DNA of 64,000 nt from Dryomyza anilis (Eukaryota > Arthropoda > Insecta > Diptera > Dryomyzidae), in the NCBI GenBank assembly GCA_951804985.1, contig OX638135.1:68044680-68108679 (forward strand). The letters run 5' to 3'. Positions 32,627 through 43,885 of the stretch are shown piece after piece; within the stretch, counting starts at the first letter, position 1; each line of letters begins with the position of its first letter. Both the position numbers and the translations under genes were made by a program. Below the pieces are notes generated by a model. That model saw nothing but the letters and a program-made list of their open reading frames with translations. It had not been told where the DNA came from and did not search any database.

Positions 32627-32880
32627 TTTATTGAAGTTGGGTGTGTTAAATAGCAGAAATATCAAACATACATATATTAATATCTGATGAAAAATATATA
32701 TTTCTACAAAAACGTTAATACAGTAAATTCATGTAAATCCGCGATTAAAGCAATTTATGTTTAAATATCGTATAATAATATTTCAATCTGAACAAAATAA
32801 TAATACAATTCAATTATAATGTAATTAGATATTACTCCCAATATTTACATGGTGATTTAGAATTATGTTATAATTTCATT
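32613..32880 (+). repeat. Dispersed repeat, copy 2
   Basis: Counterpart of 6188-6440 with small indels (an extra TTCATGTAAATC near 32727). At 6188 the minisatellite occupies the place of the left palindrome arm found here. Confidence 0.85.
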
Positions 32881-33285
32881 CGAGCATATTCAAACAAATC
32901 TTTTCTATCCGTGCGCAATTTTAGAAATCAGAGTTACATATATATTCCAGAATTATTGCAACTTTTATTGTATATATATTTTTTTTAATACAATAAATAA
33001 ATAAAAATTTAGAAAATTATTTTTTAAAATATGATGCCATCAAAATACCATCTTGAAATTTATAATAAATTGACGAAAATTTTGAATTACTTTCAGAATT
33101 TTAAAAAGGGTCACATGTTCACGTTTAGAAGTTAAAATTAGCTTTAAAACGATATTTAAATATGAACAACTATACAAAGGTGATTTTTGACCCATTTTTG
33201 TAACTTTGAGCCCAAATTTCATTGAAATCGAAAAGGTAAAATCTCAAACATGACCTTTTTTGATCGATTTGTGTGGAATGGCCCA

Positions 33286-34190
33286 TATATTTTTTAAATG
33301 TATTTTTTTCTTAAAAATTATAATAATAAATTTACAAACAAAAATATTTTTGAACTATGTAAAATATTGCTAAATAAAAAGTTTAAAAATATTTGTTTAA
33401 AAAAATTAATTGTTTGTATTGTATAAAAAAATAAGATTGTAAGAAAATTCCAAGAATAAATTCCGGAATAATGTTTCATTGACAAAAATAACGTATAATA
33501 AAAAGTTTTTCAACACAAAAAAAAATGTTTTGACCAAAACATTTTATGCAATGAACATTTTTGTTAAGAGTATACATTTTTTTAAAGTATATATATAACT
33601 TTTTATTAGTATAGCTTTTCTTAATTTCGTTTTAACATCAATAACATTTTATTAGAATAAGAATGAGTAAAGATAAAGTGAGCTCACAAATGAGATTAAG
33701 CTTTATAAATTGTTTGCTCTGAGCTTCTTTTATTTCATTTCTTGCTTTTGGAAAATATTGTTTCGTTTTTACTCTAAACATTTTGATAATTTTTTTTTTA
33801 TTCTAACATATCGTTTAAACCACTTATTATCTGAACGTGTGATAGGATAATTTTAATGCTCCTGGAGGAGGGGGGTTTGAACCCCCAAAACCCCCCGTGC
33901 GCGAGGCCCTGCAAACATGGCCGTTCTGTGCTGAACCATGACCTGCTGATTAAAATTAATATTTTCTATGTCTTGTAATGATTTTAATGGAAATTTAACA
34001 ATGTGATTTTTGTCTTAACAACAATGTGATGTGATTTTTGTGTCTATCAAAAAATGTAATTTTTTTACTCATCGCATTTATTATTGATCTCTTCATGGAG
34101 GGAAAAAAGTTCTAAAATCCAGAAGGAATCAAGAAGTACACGGAGTGATATACAGCTAAACCGAAAAATCCTTAATTTCATGAAATGGAT
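33286..34190. other. AT-rich interval with one G/C-run hairpin
   Basis: No gene recognised. At 33847-33895 GGAGGAGGGGGGTTTGAAC is followed by CCCCCAAAACCCCCC, a strong G-run/C-run hairpin, with CGTGCGCGAGGCCCTGC after it. The remainder is AT-rich. Confidence 0.6.
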
Positions 34191-34194
34191 TTTC

Positions 34195-34885
34195 TTAGTT
34201 GTTAAAAAAGTAATTTAGTAGAATTATTGTTGAATTCAGTTATTAATTTCTTAGGTATCAAAAAAAAGTGACTAAGTAGAATAAGTCTTGAATTCAGTTA
34301 TTAATTTCTTAGGTATCAAAAAAGTAACTAAGTAGAATTATTCTTGAATAAAAAATATATATTTTTGTTAATTTATTGTTTATTTACTTATATGTATTTT
34401 TGTATATTAAATGACTTCTTTGAAAACTTAATGTAATTGAATTGTTTATTTTATTTGTATTTGTATTATTATTATTATTTAATTTAATCTATGTATATTA
34501 TTTTGAAACTGTTTACATAACCTTATAAATTTCTTCTCTTCTATGTATAATCCTTCCTCACGTTACCCATAAGCATTGTATAGTGTATTTAGATAACAAT
34601 GGAATGAAATTATCTTGGTATTTATGCGAAATTGAATCTCAATTTATGTTTACGAACTGAAACCATACCAACACTCGTAGGCAAATTCGTTTTTTCTATT
34701 TTTATATCTTTAACATTCATACATACATAGACGCTTGCTTGTTTGGCTGTGCTTTGTTGTTCTATTCTTGAAAACACACACATGCAAACATTGTATATCA
34801 TGCCGTTTTTTGATACCTAAGAAAAAAAAATCTGCAATCCAGACAGTTTGTACTTAATTACTTTTTTGATACCTAAGAAAATTTA
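34195..34885. repeat. Inverted and tandem repeat cluster (TTCTTAGGTATCAAAAAA)
   Basis: A unit containing GAATTCAGTTATTAATTTCTTAGG and TATCAAAAAAGTAACTAAGT is repeated two to three times at 34195-34350 with a 67-bp or so period. Its reverse complement (TTACTTTTTTGATACCTAAG) appears at 34806-34825 in part and at 34860-34880. The arrangement could be the two ends of a small element of about 690 bp whose ends were amplified. No coding signal. Confidence 0.65.
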
Positions 34886-34888
34886 TAT

Positions 34889-36830
34889 GCCATCGTATTT
34901 TCTTTAATCAGTCTGGCCTTAGCTCCAGAATCCACTAACAGAGTAAGTTTTCCATTCCTCGCTGCTTCGCAAGGTACATTAATGAACACATCACTCGTAT
35001 CGGATATCTTGAAACATTCTCCATGTTGGTGAAAAATTTTACGATGTACGCCTAAAGGTGAAGCTAATTACATTTTCCTTAACATAAATTTACTCTTAAA
35101 ATTATTAACATTTGGAGACAATTTAATTTTACAGATTGTGCATTTATTATAAAGTATTATTAGCACATAACGCTAATAATAAAAAGAAATAATGAAATTA
35201 CTTCATTGTACATTATACTCGTCCCTGTACGGAATGTATCCACTGTCGTGTCAAACATTTGATCAACAATTCCCAAATTTTCAGGGCCTAAATAATGGCC
35301 CTGAACATTTTTTATTCGGTTTATTTTTGATTTTATTATTTTTGATTTCTGATTTAATCGGTTTTACTTTCTTTACTATTTTCGCTTTCTTTCCAATTTG
35401 TTTATTTTTAATTTCCCTTTTTTCTAAACTCAGTGCATTTTTCGCAAGTTGTATTTTATTATTATTTGGTTCAATATATGTTTTTGTTGGAAGATTTATA
35501 TCTTCATTATTATGTATCTTCACTTGTTGTTCTCTATTTTCTGCGTTAATAATATTATCCGTTTTATTTTGTTGTAGTGTCCTATTTGAAATTTCTAAAA
35601 CTACTGGCCTTACTACACTATCTGCTAAGAGTACCCAGTTTAGTGGCCTTGACTGGGCTCCTGGTAGTTTCCCTGTGGAACGCTACTATTGTTCGATGCA
35701 TCATATATTCGTTTGGCATAACAATTCATAATAACATGCCCGTCCTTTTGGCACCAAGTGCAATATTTAACGGGCCTGTTGGAAAAATTCCCATTACCAT
35801 TATTTCCTTGAAACCCTCGTTTATCGCGTTTCACGTGGCAATCCTCTTGGACGTGTCCACCTCTATGACACCAATTGCATTGCAATCCAGGAGTACCTCC
35901 GCCTTGGTTCTGGATACCTACATCTTGTATTTTCTATTCCGTCTCGTTTTTTTCGTTGCCTTGACCATCTGGTGCATTACGATTATTTTGTATGAAGGCC
36001 GACTATTCCCGTTAATTCTGCTGACTCCCGTTGGATCGTCGCATGTTCCAATGCCTCTTCCACCAATTGCTAAGGTGTTGTTTGCTTACTGCTTAACATG
36101 AGCATTCGCAATGTGTAATCTCGAAGCCCTAACTTAAGCTTTTACTTAAATTATTCAATTCATTAACGAACACGTCGTCTTTCGTATCATTATATTTACA
36201 TTTAATCATACTTAACGCTGCCGACTGTAGGTTAACCAAACGCTTCGAAAAAGATCTAATGTTTTCCCCCGGATTCGGGGATGTCTTTCTAATGTCATAT
36301 TGAATGGCATCTACTGACCTACACTCCAAATACGTATTCGTTAATAGTCCATCTATTGACACAAACTCCTTTGTACTTACTAAATCAAAAGCATCTCCCT
36401 GTAAACGAACCCTAACGCCTTTAACAAACTCCGTCATTTGTTCCGGCTTCAGTTCTGCCCTGACCATTTCATATTCCTTAATAAAACGGTGAAGATCCTT
36501 TCTCAGCGATGATGAATTTTTAATAAATTTCGACTTTGCCGAATCCCATGTTGTCCTATGTTTTGATCCTCAGTCTCTATATTATCCTTGTGGTATACGA
36601 AGTTTTCGTACGCTGTCTTAACTTCCTCGTTCAAATATCAAATTCGCGCGTCAAGTCCTGTATTTTGTTGTTCGCGTTCTCCTCCCTTGCCTGGCGTCTG
36701 ACAAAAGTATTTATTGATTTCTCAGAAATATTTTTTTCTTTCAATAAATTTCTTAATCTTAAGTTTTCTTCTTCTATATTAACTGATTCCTACAACTCAA
36801 CTGTACGTTTATAACAAAAACACTGTGTTG
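34889..36830 (-). pseudogene. Gypsy-type Gag plus protease start, LTR-less fragment
   Basis: Read leftwards from 36830: a coiled-coil N-terminal region (EEENLRLRNLLKEKNISEKS), then the capsid-like frame 36129-36467 with MTEFVKGVRVRLQGDAFDLV and RSFSKRLVNLQSAAL. The two-knuckle frame 35640-35885 follows (CNWCHRGGHVQEDC and CTWCQKDGHVIMNC), then a lysine-rich linker (35281-35523), and finally protease sequence ending LLVDSGAKARLIK near 34900 with the DSG active-site triad. Its Gag resembles that of the element at 45239-55497 (shared GDAFDLV and REI/IRxF-RRL patterns), so both probably belong to one lineage (inference). RT, integrase and LTRs are missing. Confidence 0.85.
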
Positions 36831-37362
36831 CAAATTCCAAAAAATGTCGTATACAAAATTTCCCACCTATATTTTTGGATAGGCACGGAAAAACAATGAA
36901 TATTTTCATTTACAGAATTTCTGTATCACTTCTAGATTTTTTTTTTTAATTTGCACTTCTCTGTGCAAATTCGCATTTTCCTACCTTGAGTTACTTATGT
37001 AATTAAAATTCAGCATTTACGTAAGCTGAATTATAGGTCATTATACGACAAAACAATTCCGATTTGAATACATTAACAAATACGAAAATCGTTAAAAAAT
37101 CATCTTGCTAGATAATCCACACATTTTTACAGCTATTAAAAGTAAATTATCAAAATTTAACAAGAAACAACAAAGTTATGATCGATTAAATCATTATTGT
37201 CCTCTAAATAATCAAATGTTTTAAATGAATCATTCTCACACTATATTTACCAAATCAAGTAAACTATGACATTTAAAGCTCTTGGATTTTAGTAAAAAAA
37301 TTTTATGCCAATTAGGACAATTGAAATGTTTTGATCAATTATTTTTTTTATTTTCGGACAAC

Positions 37363-37366
<4 letters not shown>
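36831..37366. other. AT-rich interval, possibly old LTR flank
   Basis: No gene. Two small hairpins occur: TTTGCAC..GTGCAAA near 36952-36970 and ATTCAGC..GCTGAAT near 37010-37033. An LTR of the neighbouring Gag fragment would be expected here, but no second copy exists in the window for comparison. Confidence 0.4.
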
Positions 37367-37393
<27 letters not shown>

Positions 37394-39590
37394 TAACCAA
37401 CGCTCAGGGGATGCCCCCTATTCATGCAATGCACAGTGTTGATTGTAAGATGGTATGATAGGTTAAATGGAGGGTGGAAAGATGGAGTAGTGTCGGTGAA
37501 TGTTTGTTTTGAACTTGCCAATATCAAAAATGTCGGGAAAAACAGACGCAGGGAGATTGTTCCGCAAACGTATCGTGCGACTGAAGAACGAATTCTCTCG
37601 GTAATGCGTGGTTCTATTGAGAGCCGAGTGAACTACGAAGGGGTGGGCTTGGTTCGATGCCCGAGTAGAACGAGAGGACACACGACCTGGTGGAATCAGG
37701 CCATGTATTTCCCTCGAACACTTACCATTGTAATACCTATAGAACAGGCTTACACACCCTACGGTCCTTCGGTGCTCAAGAGAACCAATAGAGGATGAAA
37801 TATTTTCATCCCCTATTAAATATATTGCACGCTGTTGGATTCGATCCAGGAACTCCAAAGAAGATTTTGAAGCCCCTGCCCATATGTGCGAATTGTATTC
37901 CATCTTAGGCCGAATATAGGTGGTGTAGACAGTGCGCAAGTCAGCAGGAGTGAAGTATGTCTTACACCGTTTTAAAAAACCGAGGCACTTGGCCGCCTCT
38001 TTCGACACGTCAAATATGTGATCATTCCAACGGAGATCACATTGAATTGATATGCCCAGAACGTCAAGAGCAGCTGACTCTGCAATATCCACCGCACCCA
38101 TGTTAAGGGGAGGTAGGGTTGAATCCATTCTTTTGTGAGATAACAGACAACATTGGGTCTTGCGTGCATTAAAATCAACTCTATTTGCAAGACCCCACTC
38201 GGAGATTGTTTTAAGGTCATTATTGAGTGTGTCATTCATAGTGCGTCTTTTACTCTCAATCTCCAAAGAGGTTGGGCGCTTTTTGAACGAGTATGAATGA
38301 CAAATGTTGCTATCATCTGCAAAGGAATGGATTGGGTTCTGGGTCAATGACAGAAGGTCATTGATAAATACCAGAAATAGGGACGGGGATAGGACGGAAC
38401 CCTGCGGAACTCCAGAATTGATGAAATGTTGTTCCGAAAGAACACCATCCATCGCAACTCGTATTGAACGACCCTGGAGAAAACTCGATATCCATCGAGT
38501 AAAAGATTCACCAACACCATATGCAATTAGTTTTGAAACGAGGGCTTTATGCCACACTCGATCAAAAGCCTTGGAGATATCAAGAGCAACAGCCTTGCTC
38601 TCCCCGAAAAGGTGAACACAATTATTCCACTTTTCGGAGAGGACCGCCATCAAGTCACCTGTGGATCTGGTCCTACGGAAACCGTATTGTCGGTCACTGA
38701 GCAATTCGTTGTGCTCAAGATAGTTCACAAAGTGGAAGTCAATTACGCTCTCCATTACCTTGGAGAGTGCAGAGCATATTGCAATGGGTCGGTAATTGGC
38801 AGGGTTCGTGGCCTCGCCCTTTTTCGGAACTGGCTGGACATTGGCAACCTTCCAACAAGATGGAAAAACTCCTGTCGTGTAGGAGATGTTGAAAAGGTTA
38901 CGCAACGGACAAGCCAGCGTTGACGCGCACTTCTTCAACACATGGGCAGATATGCCATCTGGCCCAGAGGCTTTGTTAATGTTGAGGTTTTCTAAAACCT
39001 TTTTAACTGCCCGAGTTCGAAAATGTATCTCCGGCATTGCAGAAGAAACAAAATCGACGACAGGCAGTGGTTGATTACTATCTGGGAGCGTTGAATTATT
39101 TGCAAATAATTCTGCCAAGAGATTAGCTTTATCAACCGGGTCAGTGAAGGTCTGGCCATTCATACTAAGAGTTGGAGTAGACGATGTCGTCTGATTCTTC
39201 ACCCTTTTTACAAATGACCAGAAATTTTTACTACCCCTGTGATAGAGTAGGACCTTTTTGCGCGCGTTTTGTTCGTGAAGAAACTTTCGCGCGAGATCAC
39301 GGCATTACAGCGATTCCTAGCCTGTATGCGAAGTCTTTCTGTGTCAGCATTCTTGTTAGAACGCCAATTTTGAAAGGCTTCCTCTTTCGACCTGACTGCA
39401 ATCCTGCAAGTCTCAATTAACCATGTGTGGTCCTTGGGTTTAATGCTAATTTTTTTTAGAAGGTATGAAGGACCGCATACCTAAGAAAATAATATTTTGT
39501 ACCATTAAAGCCGCAGCATTTATGTCTCTGTCAGCGAAACACAATTTCCAATTAAAGTTGCGAAAAAAATCATTTAACGCAAGGTATCAT
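37367..39590 (-). mobile_element. Non-LTR retrotransposon (jockey/CR1 group), 5'-truncated copy B
   Basis: The poly(A) tail is visible as a T run at 37367-37387. Coding sequence extends leftwards from about 39590. The part upstream of the intact frame continues with ARKFLHEQNARKK, RNRCNAV.., AFQNWRSNKNADTERL and FADRDINAAAL in neighbouring frames, with small frameshifts near 39298 and 39460. No endonuclease remains. It is nearly identical to copy A (14938-15937) over the shared 1 kb, indicating recent mobilisation of this family. Confidence 0.9.
37463..39202 (-). CDS. Reverse transcriptase of jockey/CR1-group LINE, uninterrupted 579-codon frame
   Basis: Residues 60-300 hold the RT domain: INKASGPDG (75-83), NYRPIAICSALSKVME (136-151), YGFRRTRST (173-181), AVALDISKAFDRVWH with the first catalytic Asp (204-218), SGVPQGSVLSP (263-273) and SFADD (293-297) with the catalytic Asp pair. 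The C-terminal third contains CLGFLKRCKTYFTP and HIWAGASKSSLEFLDRIQQR, typical of this group. RT of this type extends nicked target DNA using the element RNA. The listed start is a GTG inside a longer open frame that reaches about 39298, so the true start is lost. There is no internal stop; an active parent element elsewhere is plausible. Confidence 0.88.
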   Translation of the reverse strand: MKNQTTSSTPTLSMNGQTFTDPVDKANLLAELFANNSTLPDSNQPLPVVDFVSSAMPEIHFRTRAVKKVLENLNINKASGPDGISAHVLKKCASTLACPLRNLFNISYTTGVFPSCWKVANVQPVPKKGEATNPANYRPIAICSALSKVMESVIDFHFVNYLEHNELLSDRQYGFRRTRSTGDLMAVLSEKWNNCVHLFGESKAVALDISKAFDRVWHKALVSKLIAYGVGESFTRWISSFLQGRSIRVAMDGVLSEQHFINSGVPQGSVLSPSLFLVFINDLLSLTQNPIHSFADDSNICHSYSFKKRPTSLEIESKRRTMNDTLNNDLKTISEWGLANRVDFNARKTQCCLLSHKRMDSTLPPLNMGAVDIAESAALDVLGISIQCDLRWNDHIFDVSKEAAKCLGFLKRCKTYFTPADLRTVYTTYIRPKMEYNSHIWAGASKSSLEFLDRIQQRAIYLIGDENISSSIGSLEHRRTVGCVSLFYRYYNGKCSREIHGLIPPGRVSSRSTRASNQAHPFVVHSALNRTTHYRENSFFSRTIRLRNNLPASVFPDIFDIGKFKTNIHRHYSIFPPSI

Positions 39591-39706
39591 TTAACGCAAG
39601 GTATCATTTAAAAGCAAAAAAATATGCTTTTGAAAATTTTAAGTTATATCTCCTTTGCCTGGACATGTGATAATTATCCTTGCACTTGAAATTGTATGTC
39701 CTTATT

Positions 39707-39847
<141 letters not shown>

Positions 39848-40104
39848 TAGCTGGACCCGTGCACGACTCTGAATTCAAAGATATGGAGCGATTTTATTAA
39901 TATAAAAAACATTTTATTATTTATATGAGGTGCCCGTGCTTAGCTGTTGAAATTTTTTTATTGGTTTTATAAATGTGGTAACCAAATAATTCTCCGCCAA
40001 AACAACTTTTCTCAAAGACAATTTTTTCTCAGACTGCGCTTCTCCGCAGAAGAATTCTTTCCCATAGAATTCTTCCCCGTAGAGTTTTTCCCAGTAGAAT
40101 TTTT

Positions 40105-41530
40105 AGTGTGGTGGGTTTTAATGTAGTTAGTTTCGGTGTGGTGAGTTTAGATGTGGTGAATTTTCGAGTGGTGAGTTTAATTGTGGTTAGTTTTGGTGTG
40201 GTGAGTTTTAGTGTGGTGAGTTTTAGTGTGGTGCATTTGAGTGTGGTGAGTTTAAGTGTGGTGTTTTTAAGTGTGGTGAGTTTTAGTGTGGTCAATTATA
40301 GTGTGGTGGGTTTTAGTGTGGTGAATTTGAATGTGGCGTGTTTTAGTGCGGCGTATTTTAGTGTAGCGAGTTTTAGTGTGGTGAATTTTATTGTGGTGAG
40401 TTTTAGTCTGATGAATTTTAATGTGATGAATTTTATTGTGGTGAGTTTTAGTGTAGTGAATTTTAGGGTGGTGAGTTTTAGTGTGGTTAATTATAGTGTG
40501 GTGGGTTTTAGTGTGGTGAATTTTAGTGCGATGAGTTTTAGTGTGGTGAGTTTTGGTGTATCGAAATTTGAGTGTAGTGAGTTTTAATGTGGTGAGTTTA
40601 AAAGTGGTGAATTTTAATGTGGTGAAATTTTAGTGTAGTGAGTTTTAGTGTGGTGAGTTTTAGTGTGGTGAAATTTTAGTGTGGTGAGTTTAAGTGTGGT
40701 GAATTTTAGTGTGTTGAATTTTTGTGTGTTGAGTTTTAGTGTGGTGAGTTTTAGTGTGGTGAGTTTTAGTGTGGTAAGTTTTAGTGTGGTGAGTTTTAGT
40801 GTGGTGAATTTTAGTGTGGTGAGTTTTAGTGTGGTGAAATTTTAGTGTGGTGGGTTTTAGTGTGGTAAATTTTAGTGTGTTGAATTTTTGTGTGGTGAGT
40901 TTAAGTGTGATGAGTTTTAATGTGGTGAGTTTAAGTGTTGTGAGTTTTAGTGTGGTGAGTTTTAGTGTGGTGAGTTTTAGTGTGGTGAGTTTTTGTGTGG
41001 TGAGTTTAAGTGTGGTGAATTTTAGTGTGTTGAATTTTTGTGTGTTGAGTTTTAGTGTGGTGAGTTTTAGTGTGATGAGTATTAGTGTGGTGAAATTTTA
41101 GTGTGGTGAGTTTAAGTGTGGTGAATTTTAGTGTGTTGCATTTTTGTGTGTTGAGTTTTAGTGTGGTCAGTTTTAGTGTGGTGAGTTTTAATGTGGTGAG
41201 TTTTAGTGTGTTGAATTTTTGTGTGGTGAGTTTAAGTGTGGTGAGTTTTAGTGTGGTGAGTTTAAGTGTGGTGAGTTTTAGTGTGGTGAGTTTTAGTGTG
41301 GTGAGTTTTATTGTGGTGAGTTTTAGTGTGGTGAGTTTTAGTATGGTGAGTTTTTGTGTGGTGAGTTTTAGTGTGGTGAGTTTTAGTGTGGTGAGTTTTA
41401 GTGTGGTGAATTTTAGTGTGGTGAGTTTTAGTGTGGTGAATTATAGTGGGGTGGGTTTTAGTGTGGTTAATTTAAGGGTGAATTTTAGTGTGGTGAGTTT
41501 TAGTTTGGTTAGTTTTAGTGTGGTGAGTTT
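40105..41530 (+). repeat. 15-bp minisatellite (GTGTGGTGAGTTTTA)
   Basis: Roughly 95 units of 15 bp with frequent variants (GTGAATTTTAGTGTG, GTTGAATTTTTGTGT, GTGAGTTTAAGTGTG). Several variants form higher-order groups, for example a block ending TTGAATTTTTGTG that recurs at about 40705, 40885, 41035, 41135 and 41215. Confidence 0.97.
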
Positions 41531-41686
41531 GTTTTTCTTTTTCTTTCCTTTTTTTGTTTTTCATTTAGTTTGGATTGTGGTTTTATGTGATTGGTTTTGT
41601 TTTTGTATTTTTGCTTTTGTTTTGTGTTGTGCTTTTGCTTTTTTGTTTTTAATTTTTTTTTTGTATTTGAGTTTTTTGTTTCATGT

Positions 41687-42715
41687 TCGAAGCTGGTGAA
41701 GCTGGCGAAGCTGTTTAGAGAGAGGTGCCACGCCTCTTTGTCCAATCCCGGCCATATATAGCCTATCATTCCTTCCAGACCATACCGCATCTGTAGTAAA
41801 AATTTCAAGACAATCGGATCAGCCGTTTAGACGGAGAAGCGGAACAAACGTGATTGCTTTTGTGTTTGTATTTTTGCTTTTGTTTTGTTTTGTGCTTTTG
41901 CTTTTTTTTTTTAAAATTTTTTTTTTGTATTTGAGTTTTTTGTTTCATGTTCGTAGCTGGTGAAAGTGCCGAGTTATATCGTATTGAAAGTTTAGGTTGT
42001 ATGGGAGGTGCCACGCCTCTTTGTCCAATCCCGCCCATATATAGCCTATCATTCCTTCCAGACCATCCCGTATCTGTGGTAAAAATTTCAAGGAAATCGG
42101 ATCAGCCGTTTAGACGGAGAAGTGGAACAAACGTGATTGCTTTTGTTTTTGTATTTTTGCTTTTGTTTTGTTTTGTGCTTTTGCTTCTTTGTTTTTAATT
42201 TTTTTTTTGTATTTGAGTTTTTTGTTTCATGTTCGTAGCTGGTGAAAGTGCCGAGTTATATCGTATTGAAAGTTTAGGTTGTATGGGAAGTGCCACGCCT
42301 CTTTGTCCAATCCTGCCATATATAGCCTATCATTCCTTCCAGACCATCCCGCATCTGTGGTAAAAATGTCAAGGAAATCGGATCAGCCGTTTAGACGGAG
42401 AAGCGGAACAAACGTGATTGCTTTTGTTTTTGTATTTTTTGCTTTTGTTTTGTTTTGTTTTGTGCTTTTGCTTTTTTGTTTTTAAATTCTTTTTTGTATT
42501 TGAGTTTTTTGTTTCATGTTCGTAGCTGGTGAAAGTGCCGAGTTATATCGTATTGAAAGTTTAGGTTGTATGGGAGGTGCCACGCCTCTTTGTCCAATCC
42601 CGCCCATATATAGCCTATCATTCCTTCCAGACCATACCGCATCTGTGGTAAAAATTTCAAAGAAATCGGATCAGCCGTTTAGACGGAGAAGCGGAACAAA
42701 CGTACAAACGTACAA
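41687..42715 (+). repeat. Four tandem units of about 280 bp
   Basis: Start points of the TCGTAGCTGG (first copy TCGAAGCTGG) motif at 41687, 41951, 42233 and 42520 give periods of 264, 282 and 287. Each unit holds GGTGCCACGCCTCTTTGTCC, CCATATATAGCCTATCATTC and CGGATCAGCCGTTTAGACGG, followed by a TTTTGTTTT-rich spacer. Confidence 0.95.
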
Positions 42716-42745
42716 ACGAACAAACAGATTTATTATATTAATAGG

Positions 42746-42747
<2 letters not shown>

Positions 42748-42783
<36 letters not shown>

Positions 42784-42864
42784 TCTATTTGGAATTTTTT
42801 TGATCGAAAACCGATTTGGAAAAAAACTATACTTCAAAATTTGAAACAAAAAAATATTTTATAG

Positions 42865-42946
<82 letters not shown>
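42748..42946. repeat. Two (TA)n microsatellites
   Basis: TA runs at 42748-42782 and 42864-42946 are separated by about 80 bases of AT-rich sequence. The first abuts the right end of the minisatellite element. Confidence 0.95.
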
Positions 42947-42950
<4 letters not shown>

Positions 42951-43611
42951 CGTAAAGATACTCAAGCTTGACAAATTTACTAACATGAAATGATTTTTAA
43001 AACAAATAAATTTATTTTATTTTTATAAATCAAACACGCAACATTTTAAATCATACCCACTTTGCTCTATTTTATTTTGTTTCATTATTAATAAACTATA
43101 AGTTTATTTAATGCAATCGGTGATGTGCTTAAACGATTTTACTTTAACGACCCGGAAATTAAATAATAAATTTTCTAACTTATTATTTAAATTGATATTA
43201 TTATTTTTTTTATTATACACAGGAGGGTCCATGGTTCGGAGTCTCAGTGTCGATCTATGTGTTTATTTTCCAATTCCTTTCTTACAAAAAAAAAATGTTT
43301 TTTAAAACAATTTTTATTGAAAATGTAATCTATTATAATTTTCTGATATTAATATTGAAATATATTTTTTTTCTTTTATATATATTATAATACTTATAAA
43401 ATATTTCACAGCAAGCGGTTAACCCTTTAATATATTAATATTTCTTTTAACTTCTCAAAAGCAAATTTCAAATTATTAATTTTCACTTGTTATACACTGA
43501 GTCCGTAGTTCGGAATCTTAGTGTTATTGTATTGATTTATTGTTTAACGAATACTCATAATTCATATAATTTTATTAAATTTATATTTTTAATTTCATTA
43601 AACACTGGAGT
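42947..43611. other. AT-rich interval with diverged duplication
   Basis: TTATACACAGGAGGGTCCAT and GGTTCGGAGTCTCAGTGT (43212-43250) resemble TTATACACTGAGTCCGTAG and TTCGGAATCTTAGTGT (43490-43527), a duplication with a period of about 278. No gene recognised. Confidence 0.5.
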
Positions 43612-43885
43612 CAAGGTTGCCAACCGAAAAATCACACAGAAATCGCTCGTGCGACTTTTTCATGAAAAAGACTCATATTGAGAAAAATCACACACAATCT
43701 CATATCGTGATAAATCACACGAAAATCACCCACATATACTAGAATATAAAATTCATAATAATAGTAGTAATTTTATGTTTTTCAAATAGTTTTCTTCCAA
43801 TTATTTCAATTCAATAATTAATTTATTTATATATCTTACCTATAGGTACGTAAATAAATATTTAATTATACGATAAAATATATAC

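Larger units (their letters stand above)
30998..33285. mobile_element. Large composite of the GGTCATTCC terminal-repeat family
   Basis: The left part (31015-31330) is a diverged copy of 3340-3700 (GGTGTGGTTTAAGAGATTTGG). The right part ends with GATCGATTTGTGTGGAATGGCCC (33262-33284), the same terminus as at 44385. A piece shared with the 10827 hairpin lies at 32026. The left terminus is replaced by the mini-me at 30318-30997. No coding frames were recognised. Whether it is one element or several juxtaposed ones is not resolved. Confidence 0.5.

Noticed and set aside
33855..33870. tRNA B box from GGTTTGAACCC
   Set aside because: No A box or tRNA fold upstream; the word arises from the G-run/C-run hairpin.
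35192..36101. Hydrophobic plus-strand frames resembling membrane proteins
   Set aside because: Antisense of the lysine-rich and knuckle parts of the minus-strand Gag fragment; Lys/Asn codons read as Phe/Leu/Ile on the other strand.
40108..41699. Long frames with VSFSV and SVVSF repeats
   Set aside because: Translation of the 15-bp minisatellite; open by periodicity only.
41947..42803. Frames starting MFVAGESAELYRIESLGC in each 280-bp unit
   Set aside because: Repeat sequence. The same frame recurs with every tandem unit and in the copy at 63619, and the sequence around it is spacer-like T-rich DNA.
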